A DNA stretch of 64,000 bases from Halomarina halobia (GTDB taxonomy: Archaea; Halobacteriota; Halobacteria; Halobacteriales; Haloarculaceae): NCBI RefSeq assembly GCF_029338575.1, contig NZ_CP119992.1, positions 1,922,001 to 1,986,000 on the forward strand, given 5' to 3'. Below, piece by piece: positions 43,888 to 53,111 of the stretch; position 1 is the first letter of the stretch, and the number at the start of each line of letters is the position of its first letter. The notes beneath the pieces were generated by a model. It worked only from the letters and a program-made list of their open reading frames with translations, did not search any database and had not been told where the DNA came from. The translations under genes were made by a program, and so were the position numbers.

Positions 43888-45168
43888 TCAGCTCCGGAAC
43901 TGCTGGACGCGGTCGCGAAGCCGACCGGGGACGCCCGCGAGGTCCAGCCCGAGTCCGACCACGACGAACACGACGTACAGTCCGAGCGTCGAGAGCCAGA
44001 CGACGAGCATCGCGGCGACCGCCCACGCGCCGCTGTCGAGGAAGTAGAACGCCCCGAGGGTCATCGCAGTGCCGTACAGGAGGACGAGGTACGGTCCCCA
44101 GCCGCGGGCCTTCCCCCGGCGCATTCGCTGGCGGACGTAGCGCTTCAGGTCACGTTCGATGTCGTCGCGGTGGACGGTTCGATCCTCGATCTCCGCCTCG
44201 AATTCGGCCACCTGCTCGCGCAGGCGGCGAACCTCGGCCGCGAGTTCTTCGTCGTCCAGTTCCGTCTCGAGTCGTTCCAGGTCTTCGTCTGCCATGAGCG
44301 AGAGTGATCGTTCTGGTTCGGTGGTCGATTCCTCGCCGACGGTGTCGAGGCCGGTCTCCGGGTCGATCCGTCCCTCAAGGACGGCGTTGAGCACTACGCC
44401 GACCAGTAGAACGAGCGCGCCGAAGTAGAGGAACGTGACGAGCAGGAGCGCGCCGGCGAGGACGCCGTAGGCCTCGAACGCGGCCGCCCGTTCGGCGTAG
44501 ACCCTGAACCCGGTCTGGAGCGCGGTCCAGCCGATCGCGGCGAATATCGCGCCCGGCAGGGCGTCACCGACCGAGAGGCTCGGGTCAGGGAGGAAGTAGT
44601 AGAGCGGGAGGAACGTGACCGTCAACCCCGTCAGGAGTACGAGCGTCCCGATCGCCCCCAGGACGTTGACCCCGGCGACGACGAGATCGTACCGCTGTAG
44701 CGAGAGCAGCGTCCCGACGCCGAGCGTGAACGCGATGCCCGCGCCCACGGCGACGAGCGTCACGAACGCGTCGCGGAGCTGATCGACGAATCCCGACGGT
44801 CCCGGGGCCTGGTAGGCGATCGAGAACCCGACGTCGAGTCCGCGAAAGAGCTTCAGGCCGCTCCACAGGAGCGTGACCGTCCCGACGATCGTCGCACCGC
44901 TTCGACCCGCTTGATTCGTGAGGACGTCGCGCACCATCTCGCCGACCTGCTCGCTGCCGAGCTGTCGACTCGCCTGTTGCGCGAGGTCGTTCGCCAGTTC
45001 CTGTCCGCCGACGATCGACGCGACGACCAGCCCGAACAGCAGCAGCGGGAACAGCGAGATGAACGCGTAGTAGGCGAGGCTGGCGGCAATGAAGGTGATC
45101 CGATCGGACCGGATTCCGTTCACCACCCCCTTCGCGATCGTAACCGTGCGAGGTGCCGCTTGGCTCAC
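43888..45168 (-). CDS. YihY/BrkB-family membrane protein with C-terminal extension
   Basis: 426 residues from the ATG at 45168. The YihY core has six helices, starting RITFIAASLAYYAFISLFPLLLFG and ending with GVLAGALLLVTFLYFGALVL and LLVGVVLNAVLEGRI. A charged coiled-coil stretch (about 300-355, DEELAAEVRRLREQVAEFEA) then leads to two more helices near 365-410. The core family is of uncertain function, once mislabelled as ribonuclease BN. The coiled coil plus two-helix tail is an added module. Confidence 0.85.
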   Translation of the reverse strand: MSQAAPRTVTIAKGVVNGIRSDRITFIAASLAYYAFISLFPLLLFGLVVASIVGGQELANDLAQQASRQLGSEQVGEMVRDVLTNQAGRSGATIVGTVTLLWSGLKLFRGLDVGFSIAYQAPGPSGFVDQLRDAFVTLVAVGAGIAFTLGVGTLLSLQRYDLVVAGVNVLGAIGTLVLLTGLTVTFLPLYYFLPDPSLSVGDALPGAIFAAIGWTALQTGFRVYAERAAAFEAYGVLAGALLLVTFLYFGALVLLVGVVLNAVLEGRIDPETGLDTVGEESTTEPERSLSLMADEDLERLETELDDEELAAEVRRLREQVAEFEAEIEDRTVHRDDIERDLKRYVRQRMRRGKARGWGPYLVLLYGTAMTLGAFYFLDSGAWAVAAMLVVWLSTLGLYVVFVVVGLGLDLAGVPGRLRDRVQQFRS

Positions 45169-45241
45169 GCTACTGCAATCGCGGGATGATCACATATAAT
45201 CGAGGGGAACGATTGCGGAAAACGGCGAGCGCGGGGCGGGT

Positions 45242-46348
45242 TCAGGTCGTCGCCCGTCGGATCTCCTCCACGTCCGCCGTCGTCTTGAACGTCGTCCCGC
45301 CGAAGTGGCTCCGCGAGGCCGGGAACCCCGCCGATCGGAGCCGCTCCAGGAACTCGTCCATCCCGATGGCCGAGACGCCCCACCGCTTCGAGAGCACGTG
45401 CTGGTCGTAGTGGGTCGGCACGTCGAGTTCGCCCTCGACGGCGTCAAGCAGGCGGCGCGCGCGCTTCGCGGTGCGCATGTCGTCGGTGACGCGCTCGCGG
45501 ACCGCGGCCACGAAGTCCGGAGCGTGCGCGAGTCCCAACCAGACCGGGCCGGCCGAGAGCACCTGATCGCCCCCGCAGTTCGGACAGCCGTCGGGGGGGT
45601 CGGCGACGAGGCCGCCGTCGTGCTCGCGGTACAGGCACTCGGGGCAGTGATAGAGGTAGCCCAGCTCGTCGATGGCGGCGTTGGCGTCGGTCGCCCGGCC
45701 GCTCACCCGGAGGTAGGTGCGGACGTAGTGGCGCGTCGCGTGGCTCAGCACGGGCGTCACGCCCACGTCGTAGCGGGCGGCGGTGCGCGCGAGCGCCGAG
45801 AGGAGGATCCGAAGGCCCATCTCGGCGTGGTAGTCGGTGTTCCTCGGGACGGCCCCGTACTTCCTGACGCCGCTCATGAAGTGCGCGCCGCAGAGCGGGG
45901 CGGTGTCGGTCGCGGTCACGCACGCGAGTTCCGTAGCGCACGTGAACGCCGCGTCCGCGAACGGGATGGGCGTCCCGAAGGGGTCCACGTCGACCACGTC
46001 GAAGCGCGTCTCGTGCATGTAGGCGTTCGCGTCGCGGCGGACGACCTCGCCGTCGAGGTCGTTGCGCGCGAGGTTCTCCCGCGCCAGGTCGACCGCGTCC
46101 GGATCGACGTCACAGCAGGTCACCTCCCACCCCTCCGCGGCGGCGCGGACGCCCCGTATCCCGCTCGCGGCGGTCGCGTCGAGGTACGTTCGTGCCCGCC
46201 CGTTCCCCCGCTCACGGTGGGCGCGCAGGACCGCGACGGTCACGTCGCGGTTCAACTCCTGGTGCGGGTTGAAGAAGACCGCGTCGCCCGCGCCCTCGTC
46301 GGGCTGCTCGGGCACCTCGACGACGACGGACCCCTCTCTGACCTCCAT
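45242..46348 (-). CDS. trm1: tRNA (guanine-N2)-dimethyltransferase Trm1
   Basis: 368 residues from the ATG at 46348. Makes N2,N2-dimethylguanosine at position 26 of tRNAs, using SAM. Seen: the start [31 protein letters not shown], motif [17 protein letters not shown], the catalytic [33 protein letters not shown], and a zinc-binding region with CPEC...CPNC near 245-272. The length and all landmarks fit the archaeal enzyme. Confidence 0.95.
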   Translation of the reverse strand: MEVREGSVVVEVPEQPDEGAGDAVFFNPHQELNRDVTVAVLRAHRERGNGRARTYLDATAASGIRGVRAAAEGWEVTCCDVDPDAVDLARENLARNDLDGEVVRRDANAYMHETRFDVVDVDPFGTPIPFADAAFTCATELACVTATDTAPLCGAHFMSGVRKYGAVPRNTDYHAEMGLRILLSALARTAARYDVGVTPVLSHATRHYVRTYLRVSGRATDANAAIDELGYLYHCPECLYREHDGGLVADPPDGCPNCGGDQVLSAGPVWLGLAHAPDFVAAVRERVTDDMRTAKRARRLLDAVEGELDVPTHYDQHVLSKRWGVSAIGMDEFLERLRSAGFPASRSHFGGTTFKTTADVEEIRRATT

Positions 46349-46523
46349 ACCCGACACTGTCGGTCCCGGGCGAAAAACCGTGTCGTCTCCGGGCGCGGAT
46401 CGACCTCCCGCCGGTGGTGAACCGTTCCGTCGGTTCCACGCCGGGCGGCTCGCGACCTCGCGGCCGAACACGTCGGGTTTCCGAACCGAACGTGTTTTCC
46501 CCCCGCCGCGGCAAGCACGCGGC

Positions 46524-46871
46524 GTGACGACGGCCGAGACGTGGCGGGAGGCGCTCGACGAGGCGGGCGAACTCGACGCCCGCACAGCCGAACGGCTGCT
46601 CGACGCCCACGGATCGCGCGCCGCCCGCGCCATCGAGGCCGTCGGCGAGCGACGCGTGAAGGAGTACCGCGACTTCACCGTCGTCGTCGGCCACCGCGCG
46701 GAGTACGTCGTCGAGGACGGCGGGTGCACCTGCGAGGACTCGCAGTACAACCTCGATCCCGCCGACCCGGACGACCTCTGCTGGCACGCGCTCGCAGTCG
46801 AGATCGCCCGCCGGGTCGGCGCCGTCGACCACCACGACATGTGGTACTCGGACGTCCACGAGTTCCTGTAA
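46524..46871 (+). CDS. SWIM zinc-finger protein
   Basis: 115 residues from a GTG at 46524. The SWIM motif CxCx(n)CxH reads [20 protein letters not shown] followed by [12 protein letters not shown]. Before it are helices ([20 protein letters not shown]) and the beta pair [23 protein letters not shown] fingers bind DNA or protein; the archaeal stand-alone forms have been linked to recombination in some lineages. Element D begins 4 nt after the stop. Confidence 0.85.
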   Translation: MTTAETWREALDEAGELDARTAERLLDAHGSRAARAIEAVGERRVKEYRDFTVVVGHRAEYVVEDGGCTCEDSQYNLDPADPDDLCWHALAVEIARRVGAVDHHDMWYSDVHEFL

Positions 46872-46873
46872 AC

Positions 46874-46952
46874 CCACCTTTTACTGCGGTCGCGTGCGGC
46901 CGACCCGCTTCGCGGTCGGCCGCGGCTCCCTGGTAAAAGCTGGATCAAAACC
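46874..46952 (+). repeat. Hairpin element D (type 1), 4 nt after the SWIM gene stop
   Basis: Arms CTTTTAC (46878-46884) and GTAAAAG (46933-46939) enclose a perfect 10-bp stem (46896-46905 with 46914-46923), followed by CTGGATCAAAACCCTC. The A-C arm here pairs with G-T, while elements B and C have G-C arms: a compensatory change that supports the stem. Confidence 0.82.
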
Positions 46953-47088
46953 CTCGTCGCTCCTGCTGGCGCACTCGCTTCGCTCGCGCGCCATTAGTCG
47001 CTCCTCGGTCCGCTCGCTCACTGCGTTCGCTCGCGGGTGCTACGCTGGTGCTCTCGGTGGTGGTCGGGCCCTTCGCTCGCTCCGTATC

Positions 47089-47205
47089 TTTATAACAGAG
47101 AGCGGAACCAGAGCCTTCCGTGACGTGAGAATCGTCGCGGGGCGCTCGCGGTTGTGCGACGCCACGCCCCGCGATTCGGAGCTTCCACGGCGTCGCCTGT
47201 CCGCC
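47089..47205 (+). ncRNA. Candidate small RNA module D (TATA box plus pseudoknot)
   Basis: TTTATAA (47089-47095), the dyad CGGAA/TTCCG (47103-47120), then TCGCGGGGCG (47135-47144) pairing perfectly over 10 bp with CGCCCCGCGA (47165-47174), interleaved with GCGACGCC (47156-47163) and GGCGTCGC (47189-47196). The sequence has drifted from modules C and E but every helix is kept. hisH converges and ends at 47263. Confidence 0.5.
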
Positions 47206-47262
47206 GTTATCGGCCCTAACCCCCGGGGCCTCGCTCGATCTGCGAAGCCGGAGGTCGGGAAG

Positions 47263-47913
47263 CTACCGCTCCGCACAGAGGTTCACGAAGTTGCGGAGGA
47301 TCCGCAGCCCCGTCTCGCCGCTCTTCTCCGGGTGGAACTGCGTGCCGAAGACGTTCCCGGCCTCGTTCGCGACGATGCTGGGGAAGGTCACGCCGTAGTC
47401 GGTCGTGGCGACGACCGCGCGCTCGTCCTCGGGGACGGCGTAGTACGAGTGGACGAAGTAGGCGTACTGGCCGTCGACTCCCTCGACGAGCGGGTGCTCA
47501 CGCTCGACGGAGAGCTCGTTCCAGCCCATGTGGGGTACCTTCTGCCCCTCGGCGAAGCGGACGTTGGTGCCGGGAACGAGGTCGAGGCCCTCCACGTCGC
47601 CCTGGCCGACGCGTTCGGCCTCCTCGCTCGTCGTGAGAAGCATCTGCATCCCGAGACAGATCCCGAAGAGGGGAGTGCCCGACGCCGCGACCTCGGCGAG
47701 CGCCTCGCGGAACGGCCCGGCGTTCTCCATCCCCTCGCTGAACGCGCCGACGCCGGGGAGGACGACGCCGTCGGCGCGCTCGAAGTCGGCGGGGTCGGTG
47801 CTCAGTTCGACGTTCGCGCCCGCCCGCTCCAACCCGCGCGTGGCGCTCCGGAGGTTCCCGAGGCCGTAGTCCACGAGGACCACGTCGGCTACGACGGGGG
47901 TCTGAGTGCTCAT
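47263..47913 (-). CDS. hisH: Imidazole glycerol phosphate synthase, glutaminase subunit
   Basis: 216 residues from the ATG at 47913 (a GTG at 47919 is possible). Supplies ammonia from glutamine to HisF in histidine synthesis. The class I amidotransferase triad is clear: Cys in GICLGMQML, His and Glu in GTQFHPEKS. YGLGNLRSATRGLERAGA is the usual N-terminus. It converges with the SWIM gene across element D. Confidence 0.95.
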   Translation of the reverse strand: MSTQTPVVADVVLVDYGLGNLRSATRGLERAGANVELSTDPADFERADGVVLPGVGAFSEGMENAGPFREALAEVAASGTPLFGICLGMQMLLTTSEEAERVGQGDVEGLDLVPGTNVRFAEGQKVPHMGWNELSVEREHPLVEGVDGQYAYFVHSYYAVPEDERAVVATTDYGVTFPSIVANEAGNVFGTQFHPEKSGETGLRILRNFVNLCAER

Positions 47914-47996
47914 ACGCACGATTAGGGAGACCGAGCAAAGTCGCTTTCCGTCCCGTGCGTCGCCCTCTCACCCGCGATCGGACTTCGGAGAGATCC

Positions 47997-48614
47997 TCAG
48001 AACTCGCCCAGGCGCGACTGTCCGCCGCGTTCGCCGTTTCCGCCGCCCCCGCCGTCACTCAGTCCCGACAGCACCAGCGCCTCGTCGAGCGCGCCGGCGA
48101 ACGTCGTCTCCTGGCTACGGTCGTAGAGCGTCGCCGCCGGATGGACGCAGACGAGCACGCGGCGCGGCGTCCCCGCGACGCGGTGCTCGACGACGCGTCC
48201 GGCCTCCTTCGTCACCGCCACGTCGCGTTCGAGGAGGTGCTCGCTCGGCACCTTACCGAGCGTGACGACGAGGTCGGGGTCGACGCGGTCGATCTCCGCT
48301 TCCAGGTAGCCCCGGCAGTTCGCCAGTTCCTCCCGGGTGGGATCGCGGTTGTTCGGCGGGCGACAGCGCGCGCAGTTGGTGATGCGGACGTCCTCCCGGA
48401 GGACGCCCCGCTCGCGCAGCGCGCTCCAGAGGACGTCCCCCGAGCGTCCGACGAACGGCACGCCCCGCTCGTCCTCCCGAGCGCCCGGAGCCTCCCCGAC
48501 GAACAGGAGCGACGCGTCCGCCGGGCCGCTCCCGTTTACGATCCGCGAGCGGGACGCACAGAGGGCGGGACAGCGCTCACAGCCGCTCACAGTCAGGCCG
48601 TCCATGTGTTCCAT
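47997..48614 (-). CDS. udg: Uracil-DNA glycosylase, family 4
   Basis: 205 residues from the ATG at 48614 (or 48605). Cluster cysteines CERC (12-15 region), NCARCRPPNNRDPTREELANC, and the family motifs VGEAPGAREDERGVPFVGRSG and VCVHPAA all fit a thermophile-type family 4 enzyme with a 4Fe-4S cluster. It excises uracil from DNA. The C-terminus is Gly-rich and acidic. This is the more canonical of the two family members in the window. Confidence 0.9.
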   Translation of the reverse strand: MEHMDGLTVSGCERCPALCASRSRIVNGSGPADASLLFVGEAPGAREDERGVPFVGRSGDVLWSALRERGVLREDVRITNCARCRPPNNRDPTREELANCRGYLEAEIDRVDPDLVVTLGKVPSEHLLERDVAVTKEAGRVVEHRVAGTPRRVLVCVHPAATLYDRSQETTFAGALDEALVLSGLSDGGGGGNGERGGQSRLGEF

Positions 48615-48637
48615 ACCCACAGCGTGGGCGCGGCGAA

Positions 48638-49204
48638 CTACAACCCATCGGTGTGTCGGAAGGCGTCGGCCGCCCGCGCGGCTAACCGGGCCACGCGGAG
48701 GGGTTCCGGGCGTCCCCCCTCCGGCGTGAACGCCCGCACCACCTCGGCGGCTGCGGCGGCGTCGATCCCCGCACCGCGGACGTAGACCGTCTCCCCGTTC
48801 AGGTCGACGCGCCGACGCTCGGGCAGTCGCTCGTAGGTGTCGAGGCGTTCGTCGAGCGCGTCGCCCGAAAACGCCTCGCGGAGCGCGGGCTCCAACCCTT
48901 CGCTCTCCTCGAAGGAGACGGCGACGACCGGCCGCTCGACGGTCTCGGCGAGCCGCGGGAGGTCGACGACGTTGAACCAGGCGGGAGCGACGCCCGCCAC
49001 GAGGACGTACCGGACGTCCTCCCGATCGAGGGTCCCCCACAGCGAGACGAATCGCTCCGTGCTGTCGGTGCCGCCGACCGAAATCGACGAGAACGCCAGC
49101 CCGTCCAGGGCGCGGTCGGTCCGGACGATCGCCCCCGCGACGGTGCTCCGCTCCGGGTCCGCGTAGGACTCGGCGATACCCAGCGCGCGTCCGCGGACGG
49201 TCAC
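48638..49204 (-). CDS. DUF99 family protein (endonuclease V-like fold)
   Basis: 188 residues starting TVRGRALGIAESYADPERST at 49204. The landmarks IVRTDRALDGLAFSSISVGGTD, VLVAGVAPAWFNVVDL and the C-terminal RVARLAARA match UPF0215/DUF99, which shares the endonuclease V fold. A nuclease role is often proposed, but the acidic residues of true EndoV are not all evident. It is adjacent to the UDG gene, so a DNA-repair neighbourhood is possible. Confidence 0.85.
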   Translation of the reverse strand: MTVRGRALGIAESYADPERSTVAGAIVRTDRALDGLAFSSISVGGTDSTERFVSLWGTLDREDVRYVLVAGVAPAWFNVVDLPRLAETVERPVVAVSFEESEGLEPALREAFSGDALDERLDTYERLPERRRVDLNGETVYVRGAGIDAAAAAEVVRAFTPEGGRPEPLRVARLAARAADAFRHTDGL

Positions 49205-49208
49205 CCCC

Positions 49209-49379
49209 TCACTCCTTCATGTCCTTGAGCCGGTCGAGCAACTCGTCGTTGGACGCGCCGAACTCGAAGTTCACCTTGCCCTCGTGCGATTCACCGGCCG
49301 AGAGGCTGTCGTCGTCCTCGAAGTCGGTGTCGAGTTGCTGGCGGTCCTGCTCGGACTCGTCGTAGCTCCCGAAACCCAT
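49209..49379 (-). CDS. DUF5786 family small protein
   Basis: 56 residues from the ATG at 49379: begins GFGSYDESEQDRQQLDTDFE, ends FGASNDELLDRLKDMKE. Very acidic and unstructured at first, with a short amphipathic helix at the C-terminus. It matches the haloarchaeal DUF5786 family as I know it; the function is unknown. It lies 4 nt upstream of the DUF99 gene on the same strand and is probably co-transcribed with it. Confidence 0.82.
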   Translation of the reverse strand: MGFGSYDESEQDRQQLDTDFEDDDSLSAGESHEGKVNFEFGASNDELLDRLKDMKE

Positions 49380-49534
49380 GGTCGTCCCACGCTAAGGAAT
49401 TGCTCCTCAAAAGCGTTGGGTCGGTCGTGGGGTCGTCCACCCGTCGGAGGGCACACCGAGGTCGATCTACGGCCGTCGGTCGCACGGTGGCCGATCGCAC
49501 GGAGGTTGAAGTGATAGCCGCGCGGACGCGGAAT

Positions 49535-50146
49535 ATGGAGGTTCACCACGTCACCGCGGACGCAGAGACGTTCACGTGCAACGCCTACCTCGCGCTCGGA
49601 GCAACGCCGACGCTCGTCGACGCCGGTGCGATGCCGGGCGTCGTCGACGTAATCGAGGAACGCACCGACTCCCTCGACCGCCTCGTCCTCACTCACCAGC
49701 ACGGCGACCACGTCGCGGAACTCGACGCGGTCGTCGAGGCGTTCGATCCCGACGTCTACGCATACGCCGAGCACCCCCGCAGGACCCACGCGCTCGACGA
49801 CGGCGACGCCGTCACCATCGGGGACGAGACGTTCGAGGCGGTCTTCACGCCCGGCCACGCCGACGATCACCTCGCGTTCGTGAGCGAGACGACGCTGTTC
49901 AGCGGCGACGTGGTCGTCCACGACGACGGCGCGTTCGACTACGGCAGCTTCGGGCGCACCGACAGGCCGGGCCAGTCGCGCGAGCGACTCGTACAGTCGA
50001 TCCGGGACCTCCTCGACCGGATGCCCGAGGGCGTCGAGCACATGTACTCCGGCCACGGCGGCGTCTTCCACGGCGACGTGCGCGACGTGGTGGAGACGGC
50101 CCTCGAACGCGCCGAGCGGCGCGAGCCGAAGTACCCCGACGGCTGA
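49535..50146 (+). CDS. Metallo-beta-lactamase fold hydrolase
   Basis: 203 residues from the ATG at 49535. The metal motif THQHGDHVAELDAV (HxHxDH variant, near 53-66), then TPGHADDHLAF and SGDVVV, and a final SGHGG. Such enzymes bind two metal ions and act on thioesters, lactones or other substrates, often glyoxalase II-like. The substrate is not determinable. It is divergent from the DUF5786/DUF99 pair. Confidence 0.88.
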   Translation: MEVHHVTADAETFTCNAYLALGATPTLVDAGAMPGVVDVIEERTDSLDRLVLTHQHGDHVAELDAVVEAFDPDVYAYAEHPRRTHALDDGDAVTIGDETFEAVFTPGHADDHLAFVSETTLFSGDVVVHDDGAFDYGSFGRTDRPGQSRERLVQSIRDLLDRMPEGVEHMYSGHGGVFHGDVRDVVETALERAERREPKYPDG

Positions 50147-50238
50147 CGCATACGGTGCCCGCCCCGCTCGCCACGAGCGCGTGCCACCGCCTGTCACCGC
50201 TCCCCAAGCGGTAATATCGGGTGCGCCGAGCGTCGACT

Positions 50239-50775
50239 ATGCCCGGACCCACCTTCCTGCGCGGCGATTCGGTCACCCTTCGCACCGTCGAAGAGGAGGA
50301 CCTCGACTTCCTCCAGCGGACCATCAACGACCCCGCCGTTCGGCGCTTTCTCAGTGCGCGCGCTCCGATCAACGGTCGCCAGGAGCGCGAGTGGTACGAG
50401 GAGCGCGGCTCCAGCGACGAGCACGTGAACCTGCTCGTCTGCCGGGGCGAGGAACCGATGGGATCGATCGGCCTCCACCCCCGCGACCCGACGGGGGTTA
50501 ACGCCGAGATCGGCATCTTCCTCGCCGAGGACTACTGGGGAGAGGGCTACGGCACCGACGCGAGTCGGCTCGTCACCGACTACGCGTTCCGCGAGCGGCG
50601 CAATCATCGGGTCACGGCCCGCGTCTTCGACGGAAACGCCGGGTCGCGGCGCATCTGGGAGAAGCTCGGCTTCCGCCACGAGGGCACGCACGTCGAGTCG
50701 GAGTTCGTCGACGGCGAGTACGTGGACGTCCACTTCTACGCCGTCCTGGCTGACGAGTGGCCGAACGAGGTGTAG
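50239..50775 (+). CDS. GNAT N-acetyltransferase (RimJ/RimL type)
   Basis: 178 residues from the ATG at 50239. Starts FLRGDSVTLRTVEEEDLDFL; the acetyl-CoA loop reads WGEGYGTDASRLVTDYAF; then RVFDGNAGSRRIWEKLGFRH. This is the RimJ/RimL-like branch that acetylates protein N-termini, antibiotics or small molecules. It converges with glnA, with elements E in between. Confidence 0.88.
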   Translation: MPGPTFLRGDSVTLRTVEEEDLDFLQRTINDPAVRRFLSARAPINGRQEREWYEERGSSDEHVNLLVCRGEEPMGSIGLHPRDPTGVNAEIGIFLAEDYWGEGYGTDASRLVTDYAFRERRNHRVTARVFDGNAGSRRIWEKLGFRHEGTHVESEFVDGEYVDVHFYAVLADEWPNEV

Positions 50776-50845
50776 CGACCGGACGACGTCACTCCGTCGG
50801 CTGTGAGGCTGCCGTCGGACGACGAGACCACGGTCTCGCTCCGTA

Positions 50846-50958
50846 AGGCGTACAGGCGACGCCGCGGGCGGCTCGCGGGGCGTGGCGTCGCGCAACCGCA
50901 GACACCCCGCGACGGAAGTCAGCGCACGGGGACGCTGGTCCCCTTCTCGGTTATAAAT
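50846..50958 (-). ncRNA. Candidate small RNA module E (TATA box plus pseudoknot)
   Basis: On the minus strand: ATTTATAA (50951-50958), dyad GGGGAC/GTCCCC (50928-50943), TCGCGGGG (50905-50912) with CCCCGCGA (50873-50880), and GCGACGCC (50884-50891) with GGCGTCGC (50856-50863), interleaved. 50876-50986 is identical to 42738-42848 inverted. A transcript would head toward the 3' end of the GNAT gene (stop at 50775). Confidence 0.5.
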
Positions 50959-51069
50959 GTACGCGACGGTAGACCGAGGTCACCACCGCCGACGCCGGTG
51001 CGCTGTCCCGCGAGCGAACGCAGTGAGCGAGCGGACCGACGAACCCCCGAACGAAGTGAGGAGGTGAGG

Positions 51070-51131
51070 AGGGTTTTGGTCCAGATTTTGCCCGGGAGCG
51101 GCCTCCGGCCGCTCCCGCAACAAAAGGTGGT
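51070..51131 (-). repeat. Hairpin element E (type 1), 5 nt after the glnA stop
   Basis: On the minus strand: TAA of glnA, GAACC, ACCTTTTG, a perfect 10-bp stem (51094-51103 with 51107-51116, loop TCC), then CAAAATCTGGACCAAAACCC. The outer arm and core have each changed by one base from the consensus. Same sense as glnA; the spacer leads to module E. Confidence 0.75.
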
Positions 51132-51133
51132 TC

Positions 51134-52510
51134 TTAGAACTTCTCCAGGTACCGGTCCAGCTCCCACTGGGAGACCTGGGTCTTGTACTCGCTGAACTCG
51201 GCGCGCTTCGCCTCCACGAACTTGCTCGTGACGTGCTCGCCGAGAGCCTCCCGAATGACCTCGTCCTCCTCGAGCGCGTCGACGGCGCGACCGAGGTTCG
51301 GCGGGAGCGTCTCGATGCCGTACTCCTCGCGCTTGGCCTCGTCGAACTCGTAGATGTTCTCGCGGACGGGGGCCGGCGCTTCGAGCCCGCGCTCGATGCC
51401 GTCGAGCCCGGCGTGGAGCATCACGGCGATGGCGAGGTAGGGGTTACAGGCGGGGTCCGGCGAGCGCAGTTCGATGCGCGAGGCGGCGGGCGTCCGCGAG
51501 TCGGGCTTGCGTACGAGCGCGCTGCGGTTCACGTCGGACCACGCGATGTAGACCGGCGCTTCGTACCCCGGCACGAGGCGCTTGTAGGAGTTCACCGTCG
51601 GGTTGCAGATCGCGGTGATCGCGGGCGCGTGCTCGAGGACGCCGGCGAGGAACTGCTTCGCGACCTCGCTCAGGTTGAACTCGTCGTCCTCGTCGTGGAA
51701 CGCGTTCTCGCCGCCCTCGGTGAACAGCGAGAGGTGGGTGTGCATCCCGCTACCGTTGATGCCCGCGATGGGCTTCGGCATGAACGTCGCGTGGGTGTCG
51801 TGCTCGGCGGCGATGGCGCGCACGACCGAGCGGAACGTGGCGATGTTGTCGGCCGTGGTGAGCGCGTCGTCGTACTTGAAGTCGATCTCGTGCTGGCCCT
51901 CCGCGACCTCGTGGTGGCTCGCCTCGACCTCGAAGCCCATCGACTCCAGCCCGTAGATGATGTCGCGGCGGATGTCGCTCGCGAGGTCCTTCGGCGCGAG
52001 GTCGAAGTACCCGCCGGCGTCGTGGGTGATGGTCGTCGCGCGGCCGTCCTCGTCCTCCTCGAACAGGAAGAACTCGGGTTCCGGCCCGGCGTTGAGCGTG
52101 TAGCCCATGTCGCCGGCGCGCCTGATCGCCCGCCGCAGCACGTGGCGCGGGTCGCCGACGAACCGGTCGCCGGTGGACGTGTCGACCACGTCCGCGATGA
52201 GCCGCGCGGCGGCGGTGCCGTCGTCGCGGGTCCGCCACGGCAGGATGGCGAACGTCGCGGGGTCGGGGATGAGACGCATGTCGCTCTCCTGAATGCGGAC
52301 GAACCCCTCGATGGACGACCCGTCGAAGTAGATGCCCTCGGTGAAGGCCTTCTCCACCTGGCTCGCGGGAATAGAGACGTTCTTTACCGTCCCGAGGATG
52401 TCGGTAAACTGGATACGCAGGAAGTCGACGTCCTCCGATTCGATCTCGTCGACCACCGCCTGTGCGTCGGCGGTCAACCCTCCGTCAGTTTTCACGTTTG
52501 GGTTTGTCAT
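51134..52510 (-). CDS. glnA: Glutamine synthetase
   Basis: 458 residues from the ATG at 52510. Makes glutamine from glutamate, ammonia and ATP. Seen: [36 protein letters not shown], the metal-binding [26 protein letters not shown], the Glu-binding [15 protein letters not shown] and [35 protein letters not shown] box (52544-52550) lies about 35 nt upstream. It is divergent from lrp, which probably regulates it. Confidence 0.96.
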   Translation of the reverse strand: MTNPNVKTDGGLTADAQAVVDEIESEDVDFLRIQFTDILGTVKNVSIPASQVEKAFTEGIYFDGSSIEGFVRIQESDMRLIPDPATFAILPWRTRDDGTAAARLIADVVDTSTGDRFVGDPRHVLRRAIRRAGDMGYTLNAGPEPEFFLFEEDEDGRATTITHDAGGYFDLAPKDLASDIRRDIIYGLESMGFEVEASHHEVAEGQHEIDFKYDDALTTADNIATFRSVVRAIAAEHDTHATFMPKPIAGINGSGMHTHLSLFTEGGENAFHDEDDEFNLSEVAKQFLAGVLEHAPAITAICNPTVNSYKRLVPGYEAPVYIAWSDVNRSALVRKPDSRTPAASRIELRSPDPACNPYLAIAVMLHAGLDGIERGLEAPAPVRENIYEFDEAKREEYGIETLPPNLGRAVDALEEDEVIREALGEHVTSKFVEAKRAEFSEYKTQVSQWELDRYLEKF

Positions 52511-52543
52511 CTTTCTTGGACGCGCTATACAACTGTCCTATCC

Positions 52544-52610
52544 GATAAAACCGTAGTGGTTTGCGCAAAGTTCGTACCGCATGTCAGAACTGGATATTCG
52601 TAAAATTATA
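52544..52610. promoter_or_regulatory. Divergent glnA/lrp promoter region
   Basis: Leftward TATA box TTTTATC (minus strand of 52544-52550), about 35 nt before the glnA ATG. Rightward AAATTATA (52603-52610), about 28 nt before the lrp ATG, which implies a very short leader. The 50 nt between them would hold any Lrp operator; no clear dyad is obvious. Confidence 0.55.
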
Positions 52611-52636
52611 GTCCCCCCAGATGCTCTCGGAGTGTG

Positions 52637-53095
52637 ATGACGTACGAAAATCTAGACGAGAAACTGGTGAACGCCCTGCTCGAGGACGGCCGCGCCAGCC
52701 TCCGCAGTCTCGCCGAGCAGTTGGACGTCTCGGTGACGACCGTCTCGAACCACCTGAAGGACCTCGAGGCCAACGGGGTCATCCAGGGGTACACCCCCGT
52801 CGTGGACTACGACGCGCTGGGCTACGACGTGACCGCGGTCATCCAGCTCAAGGTCGAGGGGAACGCCATCCAGGACGTCGCCGACAACCTCAGGAACGCC
52901 CGTCAGATGATCTCCGTCTACGAGGTGACGGGCGACCACGACGTCGTCGCCATCGGTAAGTTCAGGGACACCGACGACATGAACCGGCAGATCAAGGAGT
53001 TACTCGTCGACGCCAACATCAAGGAGTCGAACACGAGCGTCGTGCTCAACGCCGTCAGCGAGCACGAGCAGTTCTCGCTGGAGATCCCGGAGTAG
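52637..53095 (+). CDS. lrp: Lrp/AsnC family regulator
   Basis: 152 residues from the ATG at 52637 (a GTG at 52634 adds one). N-terminal helix-turn-helix ([20 protein letters not shown] then [19 protein letters not shown]) and a RAM effector domain ([20 protein letters not shown] through [20 protein letters not shown]). Lrp proteins sense amino acids and form octamers. The position beside glnA suggests control of glutamine synthesis and of itself. Confidence 0.92.
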   Translation: MTYENLDEKLVNALLEDGRASLRSLAEQLDVSVTTVSNHLKDLEANGVIQGYTPVVDYDALGYDVTAVIQLKVEGNAIQDVADNLRNARQMISVYEVTGDHDVVAIGKFRDTDDMNRQIKELLVDANIKESNTSVVLNAVSEHEQFSLEIPE

Positions 53096-53111
53096 GACGA
53101 CCGAGTAGCTT

